The position numbers and the translations under genes were made by a program. Positions 40,970 to 48,300 of a stretch of DNA of 64,000 nucleotides are shown piece after piece. The stretch's first letter is position 1; each line of letters opens with the position of its first letter. Below the pieces are notes generated by a model. That model did no database searches, was not told the DNA's origin, and was given only the letters and a program-made list of their open reading frames with translations. Location: positions 1 to 64,000 of the forward strand of contig SZXX01000006.1 of NCBI GenBank assembly GCA_005843825.1. Reading direction: 5' to 3'. This DNA comes from Chlorobium sp. (GTDB taxonomy: Bacteria > Bacteroidota > Chlorobiia > Chlorobiales > Chlorobiaceae).

Positions 40970-41000
40970 GCGCTTGACAGCGCAAGAACTTAGGGACATC
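40970..41000 (+). repeat. REP-like repeat, copy A1
   Basis: Begins GCGCTTGACAGCGCAAGAAC, then TTAGGGACATC. The first 20 bases contain GCGCTTGACAGCGC, a short inverted repeat. It runs into the 137-bp repeat. Other copies are at 45536 and 49058, with shorter ones at 42328 and 44957. Confidence 0.75.
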
Positions 41001-41130
41001 CTATATTGAAACCACCAAACACAAAGTTTTACTGTTTACACAATAATCCTCCCAGTGCATTGTAAAGCACGAAAAAAAGAGGCGGGTTGCTCACTTTCGC
41101 GGAATCTCATACCTTATCGTTACCAGGTAT
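40994..41130. repeat. 137-bp duplicated repeat, copy 1
   Basis: Aligns without gaps to 44696-44832, with about eight mismatches. It starts GGACATCCTATATTGAAACC and ends near a CAGGTAT. No convincing protein is encoded in either strand. The left edge coincides with a REP-like element. Confidence 0.85.
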
Positions 41131-41179
41131 TCGACATGCTGCTAAACAGTCAATAACTCAATTCTATGGGACGTTCAGA

Positions 41180-41345
41180 AAGCGCCGATTAAAACCGGTA
41201 GAAAGTAGAGAATGAAAGAGTCTCATATGAAAGGTATAGCCAACCATCATAGCCCCGAGTCATGCCTCGATGACCTGTAAAGGCGTGGGGAAGCGTTGAC
41301 AGGGGAAAGCACAGGCGCAGTATTGAACTCCGAAATCACTCAAAT
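41180..41345 (+). pseudogene. Group II intron leader relic
   Basis: Contains AAGCGCCG and the GTAGAGAATGAAAGAGTCTC stretch, followed by an ATG at 41227 encoding MKGIANHHSPESCLDDL, a stop, then RRGEALTGESTGAVLNSEI. This ESC...GEALTG...EI pattern is the short region found just upstream of the LtrA-type reverse transcriptase in many group II introns. No reverse transcriptase follows. It is flanked by near-identical AATTCTA(T/C)GGGACGTTCA sequences. Confidence 0.55.
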
Positions 41346-41368
41346 TCGAAGGTATATCTCAATTCTAC

Positions 41369-41393
41369 GGGACGTTCATGACTAACTGTACTT
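41369..41393 (+). repeat. GACGTTCATGACTAACTGTA element, copy B1
   Basis: The element GACGTTCATGACTAACTGTA recurs at 44853 and, diverged, at 46562, with partial copies at 41160 and 42341. It follows the intron relic. Confidence 0.7.
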
Positions 41394-41549
41394 ACATTAT
41401 CGAAGTTTCAATTTGAAGCAAACTTTATTTCCGATTAACCCATTTCGAAAAAGACAATTAGTGCATTTTATCACGATGTCAAAAGGGGCCCGGGGTGTTG
41501 TTAATAACGTACACTTTCCGAGTGAGACGAAGTGTGCGGAGGTGTTATT

Positions 41550-41577
41550 TTGTAATCCTGCAAGGGTGGTGTATATT
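41550..41577 (+). promoter_or_regulatory. Shared promoter cassette, copy D1
   Basis: TTGTAA, 16 bases, TATATT. The spacer ends GGGTGGTG as in copies D2 and D3. It lies 103 bases before the DUF4160 gene. Confidence 0.65.
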
Positions 41578-41679
41578 TTCAGGAGAATAGTGATGCAAGA
41601 GTAGAAATGAATACATTAGATCTGATGCCTCTATGTATTGGGTTGCTTCGTAAGGAAGTGGTAAATCAGAAAATAGATA

Positions 41680-41949
41680 ATGCCTGAGATAGCAAGATTT
41701 TACGGAATTCTGATAAGGATGTATGCTGAAATTGATTCTCCTCATCATAAGCCTCATTTTCATGTTTATTATCAGGGTTCTCAGGCTGTTTTTTCCATTG
41801 ATCCGATTGAGACCATCGAAGGTTCTTTAGCGGATAGACAACGTCGATTGGTTGAGGCTTGGGCGGAAATTCATCAGCTTGAACTCATGTCAGATTGGGA
41901 TTTGTTACAGGCAGGTAAAGCACCACGACGAATAGAACCACTGCACTAA
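41680..41949 (+). CDS. DUF4160 protein (putative toxin-antitoxin component)
   Basis: An 89-residue DUF4160 protein: MPEIARFYGILIRMYAEIDS followed by HHKPHFHVYYQG, the family signature. DUF4160 genes commonly precede DUF2442 genes, as here, and the pair is considered toxin-antitoxin-like without firm biochemical proof. The next gene starts 23 bases downstream. A promoter cassette shared with two other modules lies upstream. Confidence 0.85.
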   Translation: MPEIARFYGILIRMYAEIDSPHHKPHFHVYYQGSQAVFSIDPIETIEGSLADRQRRLVEAWAEIHQLELMSDWDLLQAGKAPRRIEPLH

Positions 41950-41972
41950 AGTAAAAGGGGGATGGATTCTAG

Positions 41973-42290
41973 ATGAAACATCAAATGAAAAGGGTTACAG
42001 CAGTCGAGGTATCGGGTAATAGCTTTTTATTAAGGGTGCATTTCGATGATGGCACCGTTAAAAATATTAATGTCGAGCCTGTTTTGTATGGCGAGCTCTA
42101 TGGTCCTTTGCGTAGAAAGGAGCTTTTTGATAAGGTTACTGTTGACGATGAGGTTGGAACTCTTGTCTGGCCCAATGGAGCAGATTTCGATCCTGACATG
42201 TTATACCTTTGGGATGACTACGTCGATGCTTTTGCAACCCAACTGAAAAATGCTGATCAATCGGGCCGTAAAGTAAGCGAGTGCGCCTAA
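41973..42290 (+). CDS. DUF2442 protein (partner of DUF4160)
   Basis: A 105-residue DUF2442 protein. The core LLRVHFDDGTVKNINVEPVL, GPLRRKELFDKVTVDDEVGT and VWPNGADFDPDMLY is diagnostic. It forms an operon with the DUF4160 gene. Activity unproven. Confidence 0.87.
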   Translation: MKHQMKRVTAVEVSGNSFLLRVHFDDGTVKNINVEPVLYGELYGPLRRKELFDKVTVDDEVGTLVWPNGADFDPDMLYLWDDYVDAFATQLKNADQSGRKVSECA

Positions 42291-42327
42291 GAGCGAGGGA
42301 CCTTATCTCACCCAATCATCACTGCGC

Positions 42328-42346
42328 CCAGGAGCTTAGGGGACGT
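42328..42346 (+). repeat. Short REP-like element before the RAYT gene
   Basis: CTGCGCCCAGGAGCTTAGGGGACG resembles the right half of the A family, and the following TTGGTGACTATGTGTA resembles the B element. It lies about 90 bases before the transposase start, where REP elements of such transposases are expected. Confidence 0.5.
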
Positions 42347-42433
42347 TGGTGACTATGTGTATTTAATTTTTGAAAACAGTACATTAAAGGGTGTACTGTT
42401 GGTATAAGCTCAGAAAAACAACCAACGCATATA

Positions 42434-43402
42434 ATGCCGAGAGGAGCAAGATTGGATACACCGGGAACCCTGCATCATGTTATGGTTAGGGGGATCGAAG
42501 GGAGAGATATCGTTATGGATGATGATGATCGTCATCTGTTTGTGTCCCGTTTGAGCATTGCTGCTGCAGCGACAGGGACAAGAATCTACGCCTGGGCGCT
42601 GATGACCAATCATGCTCATCTGTTGTTAAAAAGCGGAGAAGCCGGACTCTCCATATTCATGAGAAAGTTTTTAACCAGCTATGCAATCTTGTACAATCGC
42701 CGTCATTTTAGGCACGGGCATTTGTTTCAGAATCGTTATAAGTCAATTATTTGCGAAGAGGAACCGTATTTTCTGAAACTGGTCAGTTATATCCATCTCA
42801 ATCCACTGAGGGCAGGACTTGTCAGCTCATTGGAGGAACTGGCCAACTATCCTTGGAGCGGTCATGCCACTGTGATAAACAGGATCAAGCGTGATTGGCA
42901 GGATCGGGAATATGTACTTCATTATTTTGGTAAAAAGGAGAGAGGGGCGCAAAGTGCATATCTTCAATTTGTTTTAGAGCAGAGTAGTCTGGGAAAGCAG
43001 TCTGAGCTGACCGGAGGCGGTTTGGTGCGGTCCGCAGGCGGATGGTCGGAAGTGTTATCGTTACGTCAGCGAGGTCAGAAGCAATTTAGCGATGAGCGGA
43101 TACTCGGTAGCGGGGAGTTTGTAAAGGAAATACTCGATGAAGTTGAAGAAACCTTGAAAACCCTTGTCCCAGATACCTCGAGCAAAGTAAATGCCATGGA
43201 AGCTTTGGCAGAGCGGTGTGAAGTGGCAGGTATTACATCGCAGGCATTGCAATCAGGGAGTAAGCGCCGTGAGTGCACCGAGGTACGTAAAGAACTTTCT
43301 CGTCATTTTGTGCTTGAATTAGGGTTATCCTATGCTGATACTGCTCGAGTGCTTGGTATATCATCTTCGGCCGTTAATCAGATTCTTCGCCGACATTCTT
43401 AG
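42434..43402 (+). CDS. REP-associated tyrosine transposase (RAYT, Y1/HUH)
   Basis: A 322-residue single-strand transposase. The N-terminal MPRGARLDTPGTLHHVMVRG is typical. The HUH metal site is MTNHAHLLL (H60, H62), and the catalytic tyrosine is probably Y119 in YIHLNPLRAGLV. A C-terminal helix-turn-helix (LSYADTARVLGISSSAVNQI) is near residues 299-318. Intact in length, so it may be active. It sits amid REP-like elements, its presumed substrates. Confidence 0.92.
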   Translation: MPRGARLDTPGTLHHVMVRGIEGRDIVMDDDDRHLFVSRLSIAAAATGTRIYAWALMTNHAHLLLKSGEAGLSIFMRKFLTSYAILYNRRHFRHGHLFQNRYKSIICEEEPYFLKLVSYIHLNPLRAGLVSSLEELANYPWSGHATVINRIKRDWQDREYVLHYFGKKERGAQSAYLQFVLEQSSLGKQSELTGGGLVRSAGGWSEVLSLRQRGQKQFSDERILGSGEFVKEILDEVEETLKTLVPDTSSKVNAMEALAERCEVAGITSQALQSGSKRRECTEVRKELSRHFVLELGLSYADTARVLGISSSAVNQILRRHS

Positions 43403-43478
43403 TGTTTGCTGAGTCAATAACATTGACTTATAACCGGACAATCGTGAAAAAATATTTGTAAATCCTGCTTGACGGAGG

Positions 43479-43499
43479 ATGAAACACAGTTTGTTTCAT
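43479..43499. repeat. Perfect inverted repeat after the RAYT gene
   Basis: ATGAAACA and TGTTTCAT form an 8-bp palindrome around CAGTT, followed by TTTTC. It is either a weak terminator of the transposase or an operator for the DUF2281/VapC module 120 bases on. Confidence 0.45.
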
Positions 43500-43617
43500 T
43501 TTCTGGTTTGGTTTGTAATTATCCGTACCTTTATCGTAATTTGTGTCCAGTCAAGGACTCAGAAGGTGTAAAAAGTCTTACGCTATAGTCCTTTTATCAT
43601 GATTATCGGAGAGCATA

Positions 43618-43827
43618 ATGACCGTCATCGAACAACTGAAACAAGAAGCTGAGTTTCTTACGGAACCATTAGCTCAAGAGGTATTGGACTTTTTGTTGTT
43701 TGTACGCACTCGACGTGGAACAGAGTGGCCACCGGGTGTTTTTGAGCACACTGCGGGCGGATGGAAAGGGGAGCCACTTGAACGCGCTCCACAAGGCGAC
43801 CCTGAACAACGTTTGGAGTTAGAATAA
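43618..43827 (+). CDS. vapB: DUF2281-type antitoxin
   Basis: A 69-residue protein starting MTVIEQLKQEAEFLTEPLAQ, followed by EVLDFLLFVRTRR, the DUF2281 pattern found before PIN toxins. The stop TAA overlaps the ATG of the toxin (TAATG), so the two are translationally coupled. The C-terminal half probably binds and neutralises the toxin. Confidence 0.85.
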   Translation: MTVIEQLKQEAEFLTEPLAQEVLDFLLFVRTRRGTEWPPGVFEHTAGGWKGEPLERAPQGDPEQRLELE

Positions 43828-44225
43828 TGTTGCTGCCTGATACCAACGTCTGGATTCGTTATTTGAATCCTCAATCATCTCCGGTAAAAGCTTGTTTCTT
43901 GCGTTGTCCAGCCGATCAAATATTTCTGTGTGATGTAGTGAAAGCGGAACTCTATTTCGGTGCGTTCAAGAGTACGCGGCGTGATGAAAATCTGACTTTG
44001 CTTGACGAATTGGGAAAAAATTTTTTATCGTTTCCATTTGATGGTAATGCAGCCCTCCACTTTGGTCGAATCCGCGCTGATCTTGCCAAGACTGGTAACC
44101 CGATTGGTCCTTATGATCTTCAGATTGCTGCTATTGCATTGAGTCACTCTTTAACCTTGGTAACTCACAATACAAGAGAGTTTTCGAGAGTGTCAGGCTT
44201 AAATCTTGAAGATTGGGAAACATAA
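43827..44225 (+). CDS. vapC: VapC-type PIN-domain toxin
   Basis: A 132-residue PIN ribonuclease. Acidic residues of the metal site can be placed at D5 (LLPDTNVWI), E41 (VKAELYFGA) and D97 (GPYDLQIAA), with the last motif near THNTREF at 113-119. VapC toxins cleave tRNA or rRNA. It is coupled to the DUF2281 antitoxin. Confidence 0.93.
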   Translation: MLLPDTNVWIRYLNPQSSPVKACFLRCPADQIFLCDVVKAELYFGAFKSTRRDENLTLLDELGKNFLSFPFDGNAALHFGRIRADLAKTGNPIGPYDLQIAAIALSHSLTLVTHNTREFSRVSGLNLEDWET

Positions 44226-44443
44226 GCTGCTTTTCGGGTCAATTGTCGGCAGCAAGTCCAGGCTTTTAGACAACGGATCAGTGCCGTGTAGAAAGTCTAA
44301 TTGATAGGCTCTTCAGAGGACAAAAAAAATTTGAATGAACTTTCGGTGGAAATGATTTTTTCAAAGCAACATAGCTGGTTATCTCGAATCGCAGGGCATT
44401 TTGGTACCTGTTATGTGTACTCCGGTAGAACTTTTAGGAGACG

Positions 44444-44656
44444 ATGATGTGGAACGATGAAATTATCAATGATGTTAGGTCGATTCGTGAAGCACATGCA
44501 GCAAAACACAATTATGACCTTCGTGAGATTGTTGAAGAGTTAAAGAAGTCAGAACAAAAACATAAAGCAGAAGGGTTGATTTACGTACAACCTCCTTCCA
44601 AAGAGCATCTGCCACTCCTGCGAATTGGTATCACTATAGATGAAACAAATGCATAA
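44444..44656 (+). CDS. Orphan antitoxin-like small protein
   Basis: A 70-residue protein beginning MMWNDEIINDVRSIREAHAA, with EIVEELKKSEQKHKAEG following. This matches a widespread small family found beside toxins, but no toxin follows here: the next sequence is the 137-bp repeat. An AGGAG lies upstream. The start could be the second ATG at 44447. Confidence 0.65.
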   Translation: MMWNDEIINDVRSIREAHAAKHNYDLREIVEELKKSEQKHKAEGLIYVQPPSKEHLPLLRIGITIDETNA

Positions 44657-44695
44657 GGGTTAGTATTTGTGATACCAAGACCTGTTTAGCTTAGA

Positions 44696-44832
44696 GGACA
44701 TCCTATATTGAAACCACCAAACACAAAGTTTTACCGTTTACACAATAATCCTGCCAGTGCATTGTAAAGCACGAAAAAAAGAGGCGGGTTGCTCACTTTC
44801 GCGGAATCTCGTACCGGATCGTTATCTGGTAT
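44696..44832. repeat. 137-bp duplicated repeat, copy 2
   Basis: Matches 40994-41130 over its whole length at about 94 percent by eye. Its left neighbour here is TTAGCTTAGA rather than the full A element, and the right side runs into copy B2 after 20 bases. Confidence 0.85.
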
Positions 44833-44852
44833 CCAACACTATTCACAATTCA

Positions 44853-44890
44853 GGGGGACGTTCATGACTAACTGTACTTGAGTCTTCGAG
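44853..44890 (+). repeat. GACGTTCATGACTAACTGTA element, copy B2
   Basis: Followed by CTTGAGTCTTCGAG. The extension CTTGAGTC is shared with copy B3 at 46562. Confidence 0.7.
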
Positions 44891-44956
44891 ATAGTGTTAT
44901 AAAGGAACGTCTGTTCATTTGCTAACCTTAAATCTTACAGTGCCTTACCCTTCGTG

Positions 44957-45008
44957 TAAGAACTTGGGGACGGTGTTTTTATCGTGCAGTTACGGGAGGG
45001 AAGGGATG
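44957..45008 (+). repeat. REP-like repeat, copy A3
   Basis: GTAAGAACTTGGGGACGG, then TGTTTTTATCG and CAGTTACGGGAGGGAAGGGATG. The right part is nearly identical to copy A2 at 45536-45600. Confidence 0.7.
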
Positions 45009-45084
45009 TAAAGCGTCTCAGTTCTGAGATCGCAGAATAGTGAAAATTTGTTTGAGAATAGTAACTTATGTGTTACCATAGTAC

Positions 45085-45168
45085 ATGCTGAAAAAAGCTA
45101 TCCAGAGAGCCAAAAAACTTTGGGAAGAACATAAGGCCTTTAAAAAGCAAAGCCGAGAGAAAACATAA
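45085..45168 (+). pseudogene. 27-codon toxin tail relic upstream of an orphan antitoxin
   Basis: Encodes MLKKAIQRAKKLWEEHKAF and eight more residues before a stop. An in-frame TAG lies one codon before the ATG. Its Lys/Ala/Leu helix looks like the end of a RelE/HigB-type toxin (DIxxAxxLW). A toxin would be expected here, just before the HigA-like gene at 45179. It may alternatively be a short expressed peptide. Confidence 0.4.
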
Positions 45169-45178
45169 GGATATTATT

Positions 45179-45523
45179 ATGCCGTTAAGCATATCATATA
45201 AAGACACAATCAAAGCACGGGTTGAGCGTGATCCTGAATTTCGTGCTGCATTATTTGATGAAGCAATAGGTGCATTTCTGGAAGGTGACACCGCTGTTGG
45301 TAAAGCACTGCTTCGAGATCTGGTAAATTCTACTATAGGTTTTGAGAGGTTAGCAGAGGGGCTTGATAAATCCAGTAAAAGCATACATAGGATGTTGGCA
45401 CCTTCAGGTAATCCGAGGATGGAGAACCTCTTCCAGGTTATTCACGCTATAACAAAGAATGAGGGAATCAGCTTCAAGCTGACCTCATCTTACACGAAAG
45501 GGAATCAGCGCGTTCCTGCTTGA
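45179..45523 (+). CDS. HigA-like antitoxin (addiction-module antidote type)
   Basis: A 114-residue protein. The C-terminal half has the helix-turn-helix pattern GFERLAEGLDKSSKSIHRML, PSGNPRMENLFQVIHAI. The N-terminal LFDEAIGAFLEGDTAVGKAL is typical of antidotes paired with Gp49-like toxins. No intact toxin is adjacent. Its start is preceded by AAGGATATT. Confidence 0.82.
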   Translation: MPLSISYKDTIKARVERDPEFRAALFDEAIGAFLEGDTAVGKALLRDLVNSTIGFERLAEGLDKSSKSIHRMLAPSGNPRMENLFQVIHAITKNEGISFKLTSSYTKGNQRVPA

Positions 45524-45535
45524 ATATCAAGTTGT

Positions 45536-45600
45536 GCGCTTGACAGCGCAAGAACTTGGGGACGGTGTTTTTATCGAACAGTTACGGGATGGAAGGGATG
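45536..45600 (+). repeat. REP-like repeat, copy A2
   Basis: Full-length A element GCGCTTGACAGCGCAAGAAC, then TTGGGGACGGTGTTTTTATC, then CAGTTACGGGATGGAAGGGATG. It lies directly after the HigA-like gene. Confidence 0.78.
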
Positions 45601-45619
45601 AGTTGGCAGTGGGTAGTTT

Positions 45620-45772
45620 GCAGTTGGCAGCAAGTCCAAACTTCATGAAATACTCGATGTTAGCAAATAAAGAACGTGTTATCTGCTCAGTGAGGCATCA
45701 TGTTCCGGATCCTTGTTTATGAATTAGAGCTTCAATCATTCGACTTTTGTCAGGTAGGGAATGTTAACCTGC
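45620..45772. repeat. Duplicated 3' flank, copy F1
   Basis: About 150 bases from CAGTTGGCAGCAAGTCC to TTAACCTGCC match 47600-47752 at roughly 85 percent by eye. It lies downstream of, and slightly into, the HigA gene at 45750. Confidence 0.8.
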
Positions 45773-46130
45773 CTTTTTTTTGGTCAGTTTTAACAGCCTT
45801 TTTTGTATTCGATTCGACCATTTGAATCACCAGTTTCATCCCGCAGGCATTGGCATACCTCCGCAAAGTGTTCAGTGAAGGAGAGTGATCCTTCTTGCCG
45901 AGGCTCGATTCTATACGGGCCAGAACCGGTTGCGATACACCCATACGTGATGCTACTTCTGCTTGTGTGAGCCCCGCATGTGCTCTTGCGTCGAGCAGGG
46001 CGGCTAAGGCTGCGAACTCATCTTCGAGTGCATCATAGGCAACTTTGAACTCGGGATCGGTCGCACACTTTTTAGCGGCGACTTCGCTTGGATCGAAGAA
46101 GATCGGGTTATATGCGTTATTGTCACTCAT
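45750..46130 (-). CDS. higA: XRE-family antitoxin HigA
   Basis: A 126-residue helix-turn-helix protein. The DNA-binding domain is AGLTQAEVASRMGVSQPVLA near residues 52-71, followed by SPSLNTLRRYANACGMKL. The N-terminal part (AAKKCATDPEFKVAYDALED) is typical of antitoxins to Gp49-like toxins. It overlaps the end of the toxin gene by 4 bases. It probably represses its own operon. Confidence 0.93.
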   Translation of the reverse strand: MSDNNAYNPIFFDPSEVAAKKCATDPEFKVAYDALEDEFAALAALLDARAHAGLTQAEVASRMGVSQPVLARIESSLGKKDHSPSLNTLRRYANACGMKLVIQMVESNTKKAVKTDQKKGRLTFPT

Positions 46131-46450
46131 GATTTTATCTCTTTAAGTCTTTTTCTCGCAAGTCGTAAATCTTTTATCGGAATTTTAGGGGTCTTCTTGA
46201 TAAACCCGTGAAGAATGATCACCTTCCGGTTAATCAGGCAACAGAAGAGAGCTCTCCCTATTCCTTCTGGCCCTTTGGCTCTGATTTCAAATAACCCATC
46301 GCCTAATGCTCGAGTGTATGGCAAGCCAAGGTTTGGGCCCGAACGCTCTATCTGTTCGGTAATCTTGATAAAACTCGCATACACCCCAGAGGGCCAGTCA
46401 TCAATGCTGGTTTGAACAGAACTGTTATAATAGCCTATTTGATAGCTCAT
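46127..46450 (-). CDS. higB: HigB-type toxin (Gp49-like RelE fold)
   Basis: A 107-residue toxin from ATG 46450 (MSYQIGYYNSSVQTSIDDWP). The body LPYTRALGDGLFEIRAKG and IILHGFIKKTPKIPIKDLRLA is diagnostic of HigB/Gp49-like mRNA interferases. The usual toxin-first order is followed, with ATGA overlap to higA. A five-residue longer start exists at 46465. Confidence 0.93.
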   Translation of the reverse strand: MSYQIGYYNSSVQTSIDDWPSGVYASFIKITEQIERSGPNLGLPYTRALGDGLFEIRAKGPEGIGRALFCCLINRKVIILHGFIKKTPKIPIKDLRLARKRLKEIKS

Positions 46451-46778
46451 GCATAAGTATAGCATATATGTTATAATTTATCAAGAAGTATTGCTACCAG
46501 TAGGTATGAAGGAGAGTGCTGAGACGGAAGAATAGTGGATATTTGTTTGAGAATGGGAGTTTGGGAACCTTTATGACTAACTGTACTTGAGTCATCAAGC
46601 TAGTCTTTGTAAACTTCTCGTACTCTCCTTCCCCGCTTGCATAAGCACTTCCCTGGATATCGAAATTCACGTATGCGATAGAGTTGCATTAACTCCTGTT
46701 TGTGTAACGCCTTCATAAATAATAAATTGCGTAGTAGATGCTTTGATTGTTCATGCAATCCATAACAAGTGTCAAAAG
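46451..46778. other. Divergent region between higB and the FGE-like gene
   Basis: Contains a degenerate leader element (46530-46556) and a diverged B element at 46562. The minus-strand frame at 46600-46827 has no family features and is not called. Confidence 0.5.
46562..46596 (+). repeat. Diverged B element, copy B3
   Basis: GGGAACCTTTATGACTAACT, then GTACTTGAGTCATCAAG. It keeps ATGACTAACTGTACTTGAGTC in common with copy B2. Confidence 0.65.
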
Positions 46779-47597
46779 ATGAAAACAAAGACCATTCGAA
46801 TCCTCGTTCCAGCCATATTTCTTGCAATGTTGCTGTTTGTTAGCTCAACGTTATCAGCAAAAGCGGCACCAGCGGCATTGCCGGCAAACTTCGTATTGAT
46901 TAGCGGTGGGGAGTTTACGATGGGGAGCCCTGTTGATGAAGCTAAGAGGGTGAAGAATGAAACCCAGCATCAAGTGCGGCTAAGCAGCTTTTACATGAGC
47001 AAATATGAGGTGACCGTTGCTGAGTTCAGGAGATTCGTTGTAGCATCGGGGTACAAGACAGATGGAGACTGGCGTTGTGTAGTTATAGGTCAAGTGCGTC
47101 CTAAGAGGGAGAATAACCATCCGGTGTTGAATGTGAGCTGGAATGATGCTGTTGCGTACTGCAAATGGCTTTCAACAAAAACGGGAAAACGTTTCCGTCT
47201 GCCAACAGAAGCAGAGTGGGAGTATGCTTGTCGAGCAGGAAGCAGCACCCCGTTCAATACAGGAGAAAACCTGACGAACAATCAGGCAAATTACGGGTTG
47301 AACCGGGAGAAGACCGTTGCTGTAAACAGTTTTGCGCCCAATGCCTGGGGTTTGTACAATATGCATGGCAATGCCTGGGAGTGGTGCAGTGACTGGTTCA
47401 GCGAAACTTACTATGACGAATGTAAAGCGGAAGGCACTATTATCAATCCTGCCGGTCCAGCAAGCGGTTCGCAGCGTGTGCACCGTGGAGGAGGCTGGGA
47501 CTACGATGCCGAGAACTGTCGGTCGGCTTATCGTTCCAGCAGGGTCCCTGATGACCGGGACATTGATTATGGCTTCCGCCTGGTGTTCGTCCCGTAG
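46779..47597 (+). CDS. Secreted FGE-sulfatase (SUMF1) domain protein
   Basis: Start at 46779 gives 272 residues with a signal peptide (KTIRILVPAIFLAMLLFVSS, cleavage near AKAA). The FGE-sulfatase domain follows: FVLISGGEFTMGSPVDEAKR, YEVTVAEFRRFV, HPVLNVSWNDAVAYCKWLS, RLPTEAEWEYACRAG, NMHGNAWEWCSDWF and the ending RGGGWDYDAENCRSAYRSS. It lacks the paired active-site cysteines expected of true formylglycine-generating enzyme, so a binding role is likelier. The C-terminal fold is the C-type lectin type used by diversity-generating retroelement targets. Confidence 0.88.
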   Translation: MKTKTIRILVPAIFLAMLLFVSSTLSAKAAPAALPANFVLISGGEFTMGSPVDEAKRVKNETQHQVRLSSFYMSKYEVTVAEFRRFVVASGYKTDGDWRCVVIGQVRPKRENNHPVLNVSWNDAVAYCKWLSTKTGKRFRLPTEAEWEYACRAGSSTPFNTGENLTNNQANYGLNREKTVAVNSFAPNAWGLYNMHGNAWEWCSDWFSETYYDECKAEGTIINPAGPASGSQRVHRGGGWDYDAENCRSAYRSSRVPDDRDIDYGFRLVFVP

Positions 47598-47599
47598 TC

Positions 47600-47752
47600 A
47601 GTTGGCAGCCAGTCCAAACTTCATGAAATACTTGATGTTAGCACATTAAGAACGTGTTATCTGCTCAGTTGGGCATCATGTCTTGGATGCCCCTTTGATG
47701 CATCAGAGCTTCAATTATTTGACTTTTGTCAGGTAAGAAAAATTAACCTGCC
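47600..47752. repeat. Duplicated 3' flank, copy F2
   Basis: Matches copy F1 at 45620-45772. It begins 3 bases after the FGE-like gene and runs to the end of the orphan HigA gene. Confidence 0.8.
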
Positions 47753-48072
47753 GCTTTTTTCTGTTTTTTTGGAGTCAGCTTGATTTCAAGTTCGCAGCCA
47801 ACAGCTTCGGCATATTTCCTGAGGGTTGTAATGGATGGGGAGTGCTTGCTGCCGGATTCCAGCCTGGAGATCGCACTTTTGGTTGTCCCGATTTTGAGTG
47901 CCAATGCTTCTTGGGTCATTCCTGAGCCCCGTCGTGCAGAGAGCAGTTCATTGATGAATGCGTATTTTGGTTCCAGCGCGTCATATTCCCTGCGAAATTC
48001 CTCGTTTTGAAGGTCTTTGGCTATATCCCCTTCAACATCGTATGGGACTGGCTGGTATTTAAGTCCATCCAT
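47743..48072 (-). CDS. Orphan XRE-family HigA-like antitoxin
   Basis: A 109-residue helix-turn-helix protein. MTQEALALKIGTTKSAISRL lies near residues 52-71, followed by SPSITTLRKYAEAVGCELEI. It is a distant paralogue of the higA at 45750. The toxin that should precede it is reduced to a short relic directly upstream. It may still act as a repressor or counteract related toxins. Confidence 0.9.
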   Translation of the reverse strand: MDGLKYQPVPYDVEGDIAKDLQNEEFRREYDALEPKYAFINELLSARRGSGMTQEALALKIGTTKSAISRLESGSKHSPSITTLRKYAEAVGCELEIKLTPKKQKKAAG

Positions 48073-48076
48073 TTTT

Positions 48077-48164
48077 AATCTCCTGTAATCGGCCTTGATG
48101 CTTGAGATCCATCCATCAATCGTATCCTTAATACTGGATGGAAGTATTCAATTTCATAACTCAC
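48077..48164 (-). pseudogene. Relic of a HigB toxin 5' end
   Basis: Reading minus from GTG 48164 gives VSYEIEYFHP, matching the intact toxin's MSYQIGYYNS. After a frame change near 48135 the reading continues SIKDTIDGWISSIKADYRRL, matching its SIDDW segment. The sequence then runs straight into the HigA-like start at 48072. Most of the toxin is deleted. Confidence 0.6.
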
Positions 48165-48242
48165 GGCATAAGTTAGCGATTTTGATAACTATAGGTAAAA
48201 TAGTAGGCAGGTAGGAGTGTGCTGAGTTGTGGTGGTCATATT

Positions 48243-48270
48243 TTGTAATCGCGGATGGGTGGTGTATATT
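48243..48270 (+). promoter_or_regulatory. Shared promoter cassette, copy D2
   Basis: TTGTAA, 16 bases, TATATT. The cassette continues TGTTGAGAAAATTGATAA, shared with copy D3. It lies 30 bases before the UPF0175 gene, so transcription would start just ahead of it. Confidence 0.7.
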
Positions 48271-48300
48271 TGTTGAGAAAATTGATAATGGAGGTGAGTT

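Larger units (their letters stand above)
40822..41679. other. Repeat-rich non-coding region
   Basis: About 860 bases without an intact gene. In order it holds a REP-like element (40970), a 137-bp repeat (40994), a group II intron leader relic (about 41180-41345) between two copies of a GGGACGTTCA element, and a promoter cassette (41550). Confidence 0.6.
44657..45084. other. Repeat-rich non-coding region
   Basis: Holds copy 2 of the 137-bp repeat, copy B2 of the GACGTTCATG element, a REP-like A3 copy and a degenerate leader element. No gene supported. Confidence 0.6.

Noticed and set aside
40994-41130. Coding remnant in the 137-bp repeat
   Set aside because: All frames contain stops and neither copy gives a recognisable peptide; treated as a non-coding repeat.
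46600-46827. Minus-strand 75-codon frame upstream of the FGE-like gene
   Set aside because: No family features; it overlaps the FGE-like 5' end and a B element.
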